5,574 nucleotides of DNA from an uncultured Peptoniphilus sp. GTDB taxonomy: Bacteria > Bacillota > Clostridia > Tissierellales > Peptoniphilaceae. Within the stretch, counting starts at the first letter, position 1, and each line of letters starts with the position of its first letter. Under the pieces are notes generated by a model. That model had not been told where the DNA came from. It ran no database searches and worked only from the letters and a program-made list of their open reading frames with translations. The stretch covers positions 1-5,574 of the forward strand of contig CABQNX010000050.1 in NCBI GenBank assembly GCA_902465645.1. Direction: 5' to 3'. Position numbers and translations under genes: made by a program. Positions 1-5,567 of this stretch are shown here, piece after piece.

Positions 1-26
1 TCCTTTCTTACACTATTTATGGTACT

Positions 27-58
27 AAAAAAGATGGGTCGCCCCATCTTCTTTTTTT
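27..58. terminator. Bidirectional intrinsic (Rho-independent) terminator
   Basis: An 8-bp perfect stem is formed by AAGATGGG (31-38) and CCCATCTT (43-50) around the 4-nt loop TCGC. On the plus strand it is followed by C and seven T (52-58). On the minus strand the stem ends in CTT and runs into TTTT (27-30), and the flanking A and T tracts can lengthen the stem by a G-U pair and three A-U pairs. It should end the minus-strand operon and could also stop a plus-strand transcript entering from the left. The stop codon of the acetyltransferase gene (57-59) lies in the A tract of the minus-strand hairpin, so there is essentially no 3' untranslated region before the terminator. Confidence 0.9.
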
Positions 59-323
59 ATGCTCTTACATCATCATAGTCACTTGATTCAAGTTTCTTTT
101 CTACGTAAGAACAAGTTCCTAAAATCTTTTTATTTTCTTTTCTTGCATCTTCCACAAGTTGTTTTACAAGTTCACCTGCTAGTCCTTGTCCACCAAATTC
201 TGGTTTCACAATAGTGTGTTGGGCATCAATTACATCGCCCTTATCTTCGTAAGTCAAGATTCCCTTGTAATTATTTTCGTCTTCGCCTATATAATAACAG
301 TTTCTACCTTTTTTAACTTCCAT
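57..323 (-). CDS. Small GNAT-like N-acetyltransferase (COG2388 / Acetyltransf_CG type)
   Basis: This 88-residue protein looks like a stand-alone, minimal GCN5-related acetyltransferase of the COG2388 / PF14542 type, whose members are usually about 90-100 residues, so it appears complete. The N-terminal strands (residues 8-25) lead into a core strand with IDAQHTIV (32-39). The acetyl-CoA pyrophosphate-binding loop GGQGLAG (44-50) and its helix (51-64) follow. Next is the family signature TCSYV (70-74) with Cys71, the residue proposed as catalytic in characterised plant relatives. The acceptor substrate is unknown for most of the family, and nothing here identifies it. It is presumably cytoplasmic, with no signal or membrane segment. 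The start is set by AGGAGG at 329-334, 5 nt upstream of ATG. It lies 62 nt after the heptad-repeat gene and may be reached by read-through or by its own promoter. I see no convincing -35/-10 pair. Family call fairly sure, role unknown. Confidence 0.85.
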   Translation of the reverse strand: MEVKKGRNCYYIGEDENNYKGILTYEDKGDVIDAQHTIVKPEFGGQGLAGELVKQLVEDARKENKKILGTCSYVEKKLESSDYDDVRA

Positions 324-328
324 AATAA

Positions 329-334
329 CCTCCT
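329..334 (-). promoter_or_regulatory. Ribosome binding site of the acetyltransferase gene
   Basis: Perfect AGGAGG on the minus strand, 5 nt before the ATG at 321-323. Its first base is also the last base of the 3' arm of the adjacent inverted repeat (334-374). If that hairpin formed in RNA, it would abut the ribosome binding site. Confidence 0.85.
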
Positions 335-374
335 ATTTTAAATGTTCTTATAAATTACTTACCCATTTAAAATA
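334..374. repeat. 11-bp perfect inverted repeat between the repeat-protein and acetyltransferase genes
   Basis: TATTTTAAATG (334-344) and CATTTAAAATA (364-374) are exact reverse complements separated by 19 nt. The arms are AT-rich, holding one G-C pair, and no U tract follows, so this is a poor terminator. It could be a weak RNA hairpin beside the ribosome binding site, an mRNA processing or stability element, or a DNA operator made of two half-sites that are each nearly palindromic around TTTAAA. The whole 62-nt gap (324-385) holds this repeat, the ribosome binding site and a TATAAG hexamer on the minus strand without a good -35 partner. Confidence 0.6.
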
Positions 375-385
375 AAAGTTCACTC

Positions 386-2845
386 TTATTTTATTTTTTC
401 AATGATTCTGTATTTTGTATCAAAGCCTTCATTAGTTCCTGTGAAGGAGTTGTCGCCTTTTGAAAGTTCTAACATGGCGTCTACTGTTTCTTTAAATTCT
501 GGAAGTTCCTCTGTCTTTCTGTCAAGCTCGTCAATTCCCTTTTGTTTAAATTCTTGAAGCTTTTCCGCGAAGATTCTCATGTTGTCGTCAATTAGGTTAC
601 TTCCATCTTTTAGTTTAAAGGCACCAGCACTTAAGTCAATAATACCATCGTCAAGTTTTTTAATTCCATCTCTCATTGGCACAATTCCCTCTGTCTTAAG
701 TCTTGGGAACTCTTTGAAGTCCTTAGATTTATCTCTAAACTCTAAAAGACCACTTGTTAAGTCACTTGCACCATCATTTAACTTACCAGAGTTGGAGTCA
801 AGTTCTGTGATTGCATCTGTAAATTTATTTACAGCTTCTTCACTTTCTCCTGTTCCTTCCCTTAGTTTTGCTGAGCCGTCCTTTAATTTTGTAGTTGCAT
901 CATCAAGTTTTACAAGTGAGTCAGAAAGTTTCATAAGTTGTGATGTATCAAGTTTTGAAGCTGCTTCAGTCATTGCTTTTCCAAGTTCACCATCAATTTG
1001 TCTTGCACCACTAGCAAGTTCTGATGTTCCTGCTTGGAGTTGTTCAAGTCCTCCAGGAAGCTGGCTCGTTCCAGCATTTAATTTTTCTGATGCTGCAGCT
1101 AGTTGATTCATGCCACCCTTTAGTTGTTCTAGACCTTGAAGTTGTCCTGACATATCGCCTAGTTTCTTTAGATTTTGAAGGTCTCCACCAACTTTTCGAG
1201 CTGATGTTCCAATAGATTTGGCATTAGCTCCAAGATTTCGTGCTTCTTCTCCTAAATTTCCTGCTGCTCCTTGCAATATTCCAATAGCTTGTTGAGCTGC
1301 CGGATCTTGACTTTGACTTAAAACCTCTATAGCTTTTCCAATTTCACTAACTGATGCTGCAACTGACCTTGCGCTAGCTCCTACTGATTCTGCACCTGCA
1401 CCAATATTTTGAAGGTCCCCCTCAACATTTATATTTCCAAGACCAGAGAGATCTGGCGTCTTCATTCCTTGGACTTGTGCATTTAATTGTTGGAAGTTGC
1501 TATTGAAATTATCTTGACCTGCTGCAAGCTCCTTTGAACTTTCAAGTGCCTTACTTGCACCAGCATCAACCTTGTCTGCACCAGCAGATAGTTTTCCTAT
1601 CCCAGCCTTTAATTCAGATAGTTTCTTTAGGGCTTCTTCCTTCATTTCATCAATCTTGCTGAGCTTGCTTGAACCTTCTCTAAGTTGTGTTGTTGCGTCC
1701 TTTAATTTTCCAATGCCATTATCAAGTTCTACTGAACCGTCGTGAAGTTTTCTTGCTCCATCTTTCATTTCTCCAGTTTTTTCATTCATCTTGCCAACTG
1801 CAGAAGTGTAATCAGTGATACCAGAAGTTAATTTGCTTCCACCTTCATACATTTCTTGTGCTGCGCCTGGAATTGGTTCAACCTTATCAATAACTTCATC
1901 AATTTTGTCTTCAAACTCTCCAGACTTTTCGTAAAGTTCCTTGGAGCCATCTTTTAGTTTAACTGATCCATCTCCCATTTCTGAGATACCGTCATTTAAT
2001 TCGCCTTGGGCATCAGATAATTTTGAAGAAGCATCCACTAATTTTTTTGAATTATCTTCTAGTTCTTTAATTCCATCTCTCAACTTGTCAATAGTATCTA
2101 AGTCAGCTTCATTTTGGAAAAGTTCATTGGAAATAACAATGTAAGCTTCAACAGTTTTGTAATCCTTAATGTCCATTTCTATAGTTGCCTGGCTCTTGAA
2201 ATCTTCCATTTGTCTTTCTTCTAGAATAGTTTCAAAGTTTTCTCTTAGGCCTGGAGTTAAAATTGTTGTCACCATTTCATTTTTTCCATCTTTTGCAACC
2301 TTGGCATCATCTGTTTCGATGTTGGAAGCTACTTCTTGTGGAAAGGCCATGGCTGCCATTAGGGTGTAAGGTGCATACACTCTTTGCTTCTTGCCGCCGA
2401 TTCTCTTTATAGCATAGTTTTTATTTTCTGCTGAAATAACTACTTTTAAATGACCAGACTTGCCTTTAAGATCAGAGTTTTCGATTTTTTCTCCGTCAAG
2501 ATAGTAATCAATTTTTACGTCTACTGGGAGGTCTTTTTCACTCTTACCTTGATAGTAGATGTCCTTAACATCTTCGTCCCAATAAATATATCCTGAATCA
2601 TTTTTTATCATTTCATCTGTCTTTAAGTTCTTTACATTTTTTAAGTTTGACTTGTCCTTTCCCTTAATATTATCTTCAGAGTTTAGCCAAACTGAAACAG
2701 TCTTATCTGTAATTTTATCATCCTTCTTTAGGACATAAACTGTTTCACTTTTATTTATAATTTCTGATGCTGCAAAGGCAGTATTAGTTAATATCATAGA
2801 AGATAGGACAAGGGAAATAACTCCCTTTTGAAAATTTTTATTCAT
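386..2845 (-). CDS. Secreted LxxG heptad-repeat protein (YhgE/Pip-like stalk without membrane domain)
   Basis: This 819-residue protein is predicted to be exported. A signal peptide has lysines at 3 and 7, a hydrophobic core at 9-20 and a likely cleavage after AFA (23-25). There are no cysteines and no later hydrophobic span long enough to cross a membrane. An N-terminal domain of unknown fold (about 28-245) precedes two long blocks of LxxG-type heptads (about 252-396 and 572-750), such as LKDGSKEL and LDDGIIDL. They flank an Ala/Gly/Ser/Asn-rich centre (about 479-553). A short tail with FTG (801-803) ends the protein. Heptads of this kind (TIGR03057 style) occur in YhgE/Pip proteins, which normally carry membrane segments at both ends, and in extracellular parts of MMPL-like proteins. 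Here only the soluble part exists. AGGAG at 2852-2856, 6 nt before ATG, fixes the start. The MMPL gene ends 20 nt upstream, so a joint role in export or envelope function is inferred. Substrate unknown. Confidence 0.8.
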   Translation of the reverse strand: MNKNFQKGVISLVLSSMILTNTAFAASEIINKSETVYVLKKDDKITDKTVSVWLNSEDNIKGKDKSNLKNVKNLKTDEMIKNDSGYIYWDEDVKDIYYQGKSEKDLPVDVKIDYYLDGEKIENSDLKGKSGHLKVVISAENKNYAIKRIGGKKQRVYAPYTLMAAMAFPQEVASNIETDDAKVAKDGKNEMVTTILTPGLRENFETILEERQMEDFKSQATIEMDIKDYKTVEAYIVISNELFQNEADLDTIDKLRDGIKELEDNSKKLVDASSKLSDAQGELNDGISEMGDGSVKLKDGSKELYEKSGEFEDKIDEVIDKVEPIPGAAQEMYEGGSKLTSGITDYTSAVGKMNEKTGEMKDGARKLHDGSVELDNGIGKLKDATTQLREGSSKLSKIDEMKEEALKKLSELKAGIGKLSAGADKVDAGASKALESSKELAAGQDNFNSNFQQLNAQVQGMKTPDLSGLGNINVEGDLQNIGAGAESVGASARSVAASVSEIGKAIEVLSQSQDPAAQQAIGILQGAAGNLGEEARNLGANAKSIGTSARKVGGDLQNLKKLGDMSGQLQGLEQLKGGMNQLAAASEKLNAGTSQLPGGLEQLQAGTSELASGARQIDGELGKAMTEAASKLDTSQLMKLSDSLVKLDDATTKLKDGSAKLREGTGESEEAVNKFTDAITELDSNSGKLNDGASDLTSGLLEFRDKSKDFKEFPRLKTEGIVPMRDGIKKLDDGIIDLSAGAFKLKDGSNLIDDNMRIFAEKLQEFKQKGIDELDRKTEELPEFKETVDAMLELSKGDNSFTGTNEGFDTKYRIIEKIK
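596..1132 (-). repeat. C-terminal arm of LxxG heptad repeats (codes residues about 572-750)
   Basis: Successive heptads with Leu/Met/Ile four residues before Gly can be read in the translation, including LNAGTSQL, LQAGTSEL, LKDGSAKL, LNDGASDL, MRDGIKKL and LDDGIIDL. Near the centre of the protein the turn residues are Ala/Ser/Gly, while toward the C terminus they are Asp-Gly. The DNA therefore shows degenerate 21-nt periodicity, which also produces long open frames on the opposite strand that are not genes. Confidence 0.75.
1187..1411 (-). repeat. Ala/Gly/Ser/Asn-rich centre of the heptad protein (residues about 479-553)
   Basis: Two related segments rich in small residues, VGASARSVAAS (488-498) and LGANAKSIGTSARKVGG (538-554), surround a short stretch with D514-P515 (codons at 1301-1306). 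This section has almost none of the Asp-Gly heptads seen on either side. GDLQN occurs on both flanks, at 476-480 and 554-558. The likely reading is two tightly packed helices joined by a turn, the tip of a hairpin. That is inferred from composition and symmetry only. Confidence 0.5.
1658..2092 (-). repeat. N-terminal arm of LxxG heptad repeats (codes residues about 252-396)
   Basis: Heptads such as LRDGIKEL, LNDGISEM, LKDGSKEL, MKDGARKL, LHDGSVEL and LREGSSKL run through this block. It is interrupted by a Pro-containing break (PIPG, 323-326). Asp-Gly turns dominate, as in the far end of the C-terminal arm, which gives the protein a mirror-like layout. Confidence 0.75.
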
Positions 2846-2865
2846 TTTTCTCTCCTTTTAATAAT

Positions 2866-4920
2866 TTAATCTAAGTTTTTTGTAGTCTTCTTAATGAAAG
2901 GAAAACTAATTGAAATAATAGCAGGTAGTAAAAGTATGATTACAAGCATACTTATAATGGCACCCCTTGCTAAAAAAGTACAAATTGTTGATACAATTTC
3001 CATCTTAGAATATATACCTACACCAATTGTTGCTGCCATAAAGGATAAGGCTGAGGTTACAATTGATTTTGAAGTTTCTTTAACAGCAATTTTTAAAGAT
3101 TCGTCTACGTCCTTGGACTTTTTGTATTCTGCTAAAAACCTATCTGTCAAAAGTATTGAATAATCTATAGTTGATCCAAGCTGAATAACCCCAATTATTA
3201 TAGATGTAATAAATGGTATTGTTTGGTTGAAGTAAAAAGGAATGCCCATGTTTATTTGGATGGCAAGTTCAATTGCTCCAATTAAAACCACTGGAAAGCC
3301 AATAGACTTTAATACAAGGGCAATAATTAAAAATACTACTGAAATAGAAATTATATTTACTATTTTAAAGTCCCTGTCAGATATAACTGTTAAGTCATCA
3401 GTTAAAACCGCCTCACCAGTTAGGTAACCTTCCTCGTCATATTCGTTTATTACCTCTTTCATTTCAGCAACTTGTCTTTTCACTTCAGGCGATGCTGTTT
3501 GATATTCAGAGTTTGCCATAATCATTTGGTAACCATTCTTGCTAAAGTTATCTTGAAGTTTGTCTGGCAAGAATTCGCTAGGAACAGTGACCCCTGTCAC
3601 TGAGCTTATACTTAAAACAGAGTTTATACCGTCAATTCCCTTTAGATCACTGATCAAACCTTCTAGATTAGAATTTGATAAATCATCCTTTACTACTATA
3701 AAATGGGTACTTGCCATGTTGTAGTCCTTCTTCATCTTGTTAAGGGCCACTATAGAGTCTAGGTCTTGTGGCAAGGACCTGTCCAAGTTATAGTAGAGTT
3801 TTGTGTTTATTGATCCAAAAAACGCTGGAATGAATAATCCTATAGCAACAAGGAAAAGTGTCTTCTTGTGCCTAATGTTAAAATCTGATAATTTATCAAA
3901 ACTTGGCAGCATAACCTTGTGGTTGTATTTGTTTACTAAATTTTCAACCATGAGAAGCATTGCTGGAAGTACTGTTACAGTTGAGATTACACCTATTAGG
4001 ACCCCTTTACTCATTACTAAACCAATGTCCTTACCTAGGCCAAGTCTCATTGCTATTAGGACAATAAATCCTGCAAAAGTAGTAAGTGATGATGCTAAAA
4101 GAGATGAAATTGTCTCTTGGATTGCAACATCCATGGCGTCATATTTTGTATCATAATATTTTTTTTCTTCAACATACCTATGGTAGAGAAAGATTGAATA
4201 GTCCATGGTAACAGCAAGCTGCAATACAGCTGCAATAGCCTTGGTAATGTAAGAAATCTCTCCCAGGAATATATTTGTCCCAAAGTTATAAAGGACCGCA
4301 TATCCTATAGTGAGCATAAATACAAAGGGAACTATAGTTGATTCATTTGTTAAGGACAAAATAATCAGTCCAAGACCAACTGCAAGTCCAACATAAATTG
4401 GTGTTTCCTTGTCAATTAAATCCTTGGTATCCTTAACAAGTGAAGACATCCCACTTAGGTATTTTTGATTTGACTCAATCTTTCTAATTTCATCTATGGC
4501 TGACATTGTGGTCAAGGAAGATGATGATTCACTAAACTTTACTATCATAAGAGTGGATCCATCAGCATAAAAAATATCCTTTACCTCATCTGGCAAAAAT
4601 TCGCTGGGAATCATATCTCCTACAGTGGAAGATTTTGAAATTACATCTTCTACCCCGTCTATCTCAAGTATTTTTTCTCGCAAGACCTCTGCATCATGGT
4701 CACTTCCCTCTAAAATTAGCATACCAGTGGCCGCATTTTTAAAGTCTTCATCCAAAATCTTTTGACCTTGGGTTGACTTTAAGTCTTGAGGCAAGTAGGA
4801 CAAGATGTCATAGTTTACTCCAGTCAGCTTGTAACCTATAAATGAAGGAATCAAAAGTAAGGTCATGACTAAGAGGACAAATTTAGGTCTGTGGGAAATA
4901 AATTTTGTAAATTTTTTCAT
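2866..4920 (-). CDS. MMPL/RND-superfamily membrane transporter
   Basis: This 684-residue integral membrane protein has the two-fold repeat of the RND superfamily, MMPL branch. Each half has one leading membrane helix (about 12-33 and 352-370), an extracytoplasmic loop (about 34-172 and 371-515) and a five-helix bundle (about 174-327 and 518-676). The proton-relay Asp-Tyr pair of MmpL proteins is present in both halves, at D240-Y241 in VTMDYSIFLYHR and D586-Y587 in STIDYSILLTDR. Proton-driven export is therefore likely. Both loops contain LPQDL (43-47, 383-387) and PSEFLPD (105-111, 447-453), marks of internal duplication. Family members move lipids, glycolipids or amphiphilic drugs, but the substrate here cannot be read from sequence. 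The loops are small and lack the large heptad insert seen in some relatives. Such repeats are instead encoded by the next gene, 20 nt downstream. The ATG is supported by AAAGGAG overlapping the regulator's stop codon. Cytoplasmic membrane location is certain, function class likely. Confidence 0.92.
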   Translation of the reverse strand: MKKFTKFISHRPKFVLLVMTLLLIPSFIGYKLTGVNYDILSYLPQDLKSTQGQKILDEDFKNAATGMLILEGSDHDAEVLREKILEIDGVEDVISKSSTVGDMIPSEFLPDEVKDIFYADGSTLMIVKFSESSSSLTTMSAIDEIRKIESNQKYLSGMSSLVKDTKDLIDKETPIYVGLAVGLGLIILSLTNESTIVPFVFMLTIGYAVLYNFGTNIFLGEISYITKAIAAVLQLAVTMDYSIFLYHRYVEEKKYYDTKYDAMDVAIQETISSLLASSLTTFAGFIVLIAMRLGLGKDIGLVMSKGVLIGVISTVTVLPAMLLMVENLVNKYNHKVMLPSFDKLSDFNIRHKKTLFLVAIGLFIPAFFGSINTKLYYNLDRSLPQDLDSIVALNKMKKDYNMASTHFIVVKDDLSNSNLEGLISDLKGIDGINSVLSISSVTGVTVPSEFLPDKLQDNFSKNGYQMIMANSEYQTASPEVKRQVAEMKEVINEYDEEGYLTGEAVLTDDLTVISDRDFKIVNIISISVVFLIIALVLKSIGFPVVLIGAIELAIQINMGIPFYFNQTIPFITSIIIGVIQLGSTIDYSILLTDRFLAEYKKSKDVDESLKIAVKETSKSIVTSALSFMAATIGVGIYSKMEIVSTICTFLARGAIISMLVIILLLPAIISISFPFIKKTTKNLD
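3562..3582 (-). repeat. PSEFLPD motif, copy 2 (second extracytoplasmic loop of MMPL)
   Basis: Codes for PSEFLPD (residues 447-453). It matches the copy at 4588-4608 in 18 of 21 nt, with all three differences in third codon positions. Confidence 0.8.
4588..4608 (-). repeat. PSEFLPD motif, copy 1 (first extracytoplasmic loop of MMPL)
   Basis: Codes for PSEFLPD (residues 105-111) in the first loop. The following residues are also similar between copies (DEVKDIF here and DKLQDNF in copy 2), consistent with the ancient internal duplication of RND proteins. Confidence 0.8.
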
Positions 4921-4924
4921 TCTA

Positions 4925-4931
4925 CTCCTTT
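4925..4931 (-). promoter_or_regulatory. Ribosome binding site of the MMPL gene, overlapping the regulator stop codon
   Basis: AAAGGAG on the minus strand lies 4 nt before the MMPL ATG (4918-4920) and shares bases with the TAA stop of the TetR gene (4930-4932). This arrangement fits translational coupling or reinitiation, so transporter and regulator are made from the same transcript. Confidence 0.85.
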
Positions 4932-5514
4932 ATCTAAATATTCTATCTACGATTTTGTACAAAGCAGGCTTCATTTCTTCAATACTAAGAACTGAGTCTG
5001 GCATTAAGGCTGATTCACAAGTTGAAAGAACTATCTGAATAGTTAATGACAAGATAAATAATCTTTCAGACTCTGATAATTCGTCATTAAATAAGCTTGA
5101 ATATTTATTTAAAATAAATTGAAGGTTATTGTCCGCTTCTTTATACCTATCATCATTTTCTATCTTCGCATAAAGAGCCCAGTTTAAGTTGTTTGAAAAA
5201 AGTTGCAACTCAAGAGGATCCTCCACTAAGTGGTCAATTATATAATTTATAAAAGAAATATATCTCTTCTTTGGATCAGTATCCACACAAGTGGACTCAG
5301 CTTCATAAAAGAGCTCCGTCATTATATCTAGGACTATTCTTTGCTCCAGATCTTTTTTATCTCTAAAGTAAAGATAAAAAGTTCCCAAACCTAAATCAGT
5401 CCTGCTCATAATATCTCTAATAGAAGTAACTTCTATCCCCTTTTCTCTAAAGGAAGACATAGCAGCTTCTGAGATTTTATTTTCTTTCTCTTTTCTTTTA
5501 TCTTGAGACGTCAT
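4930..5514 (-). CDS. TetR/AcrR-family transcriptional regulator
   Basis: The 194-residue length is typical of TetR-family repressors, which act as dimers in the cytoplasm. The N-terminal DNA-binding domain (about 8-56) carries the family pattern: helix 1 ISEAAMSSFREKG (14-26), then a helix-turn-helix with TSIRDIMSRTDLGLGTFYLY (30-49) and FRDKKDL (50-56). The rest (57-194) is a helical ligand and dimerisation domain that is poorly conserved in this family, so the inducer cannot be named. As the first gene of the operon, 9 nt before the MMPL gene and directly downstream of a TGAAC-N3-GTTCA palindrome, it most likely represses itself and the exporter genes until a ligand, perhaps the exported compound or a membrane-active agent, releases it. 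The start at 5512-5514 is supported by AAAGGAGGT just upstream. Family very sure, regulatory target inferred. Confidence 0.93.
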   Translation of the reverse strand: MTSQDKRKEKENKISEAAMSSFREKGIEVTSIRDIMSRTDLGLGTFYLYFRDKKDLEQRIVLDIMTELFYEAESTCVDTDPKKRYISFINYIIDHLVEDPLELQLFSNNLNWALYAKIENDDRYKEADNNLQFILNKYSSLFNDELSESERLFILSLTIQIVLSTCESALMPDSVLSIEEMKPALYKIVDRIFR

Positions 5515-5518
5515 TATT

Positions 5519-5527
5519 ACCTCCTTT
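5519..5527 (-). promoter_or_regulatory. Ribosome binding site of the TetR gene
   Basis: AAAGGAGGT on the minus strand, near-perfect against the 16S rRNA anti-SD, with AGGAGG 5 nt from the ATG. It decides the start in favour of Met1 over the internal Met19, which would delete part of the DNA-binding domain. Confidence 0.88.
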
Positions 5528-5537
5528 TAAACTTTTA

Positions 5538-5567
5538 TTAATAACTGAACGTTGTTCATCTTTGCAA
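5538..5567 (-). promoter_or_regulatory. Candidate sigma-A-type promoter of the operon
   Basis: On the minus strand TTGCAA (5562-5567, four of six matches to TTGACA) and TATTAA (5538-5543, four of six to TATAAT) are separated by 18 nt. The start codon lies about 23 nt after the -10 element, leaving room for a short leader with the ribosome binding site. The palindromic operator occupies the spacer. The match is moderate. The promoter is favoured mainly by its position and by the operator. Confidence 0.5.
5546..5558. promoter_or_regulatory. TetR-type operator palindrome TGAAC-N3-GTTCA
   Basis: TGAAC (5546-5550) and GTTCA (5554-5558) are exact inverted copies with a 3-nt spacer. The site lies about 31 nt before the regulator's start codon and between the proposed -35 and -10 hexamers. 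TGAAC/GTTCA arms are typical of operators bound by TetR-family repressors in Firmicutes. Binding here would block RNA polymerase, so autorepression is the natural reading. It is not experimentally shown. Confidence 0.7.

Noticed and set aside
334..374. Inverted repeat considered as an intrinsic terminator after the heptad-repeat gene
   Set aside because: The arms hold only one G-C pair, the loop is 19 nt, and on the minus strand the stem is followed by GGAGG rather than a U tract.
339..375. Possible promoter for the acetyltransferase gene based on a TATAAG hexamer on the minus strand
   Set aside because: At 16-18 nt upstream only T-rich hexamers with about two matches to TTGACA are present. 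In AT-rich DNA a lone -10-like hexamer is not evidence.
378..382. Single GTTCA half-site (TGAAC on the minus strand) just after the heptad-repeat gene
   Set aside because: No partner half-site lies at 3-nt spacing, so it is not a second TetR operator. A 5-mer is expected by chance.
579..1106. 175-codon open frame on the plus strand
   Set aside because: It is antisense to the heptad-repeat gene. Its Ser/Pro/Leu-rich translation is the mirror of repeated Leu-Gly-Asp-Ser codons, and I see no ribosome binding site or recognisable domain. The same holds for the plus-strand frames at 1024-1215, 1941-2144 and 2169-2369.
596..2092. Degenerate 21-nt periodicity considered as a non-coding tandem repeat or CRISPR-like array
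   Set aside because: The period follows seven-residue repeats in a single uninterrupted reading frame, the units vary in sequence, and there are no unique spacers between identical repeats.
3803..4156. 117-codon open frame on the plus strand inside the MMPL gene, plus smaller ones at 2894-3163 and 3242-3427 and a minus-strand frame at 4095-4301
   Set aside because: All are shadows of the MMPL coding sequence, which has full-length family motifs in its own frame. None has a convincing ribosome binding site or protein family resemblance.
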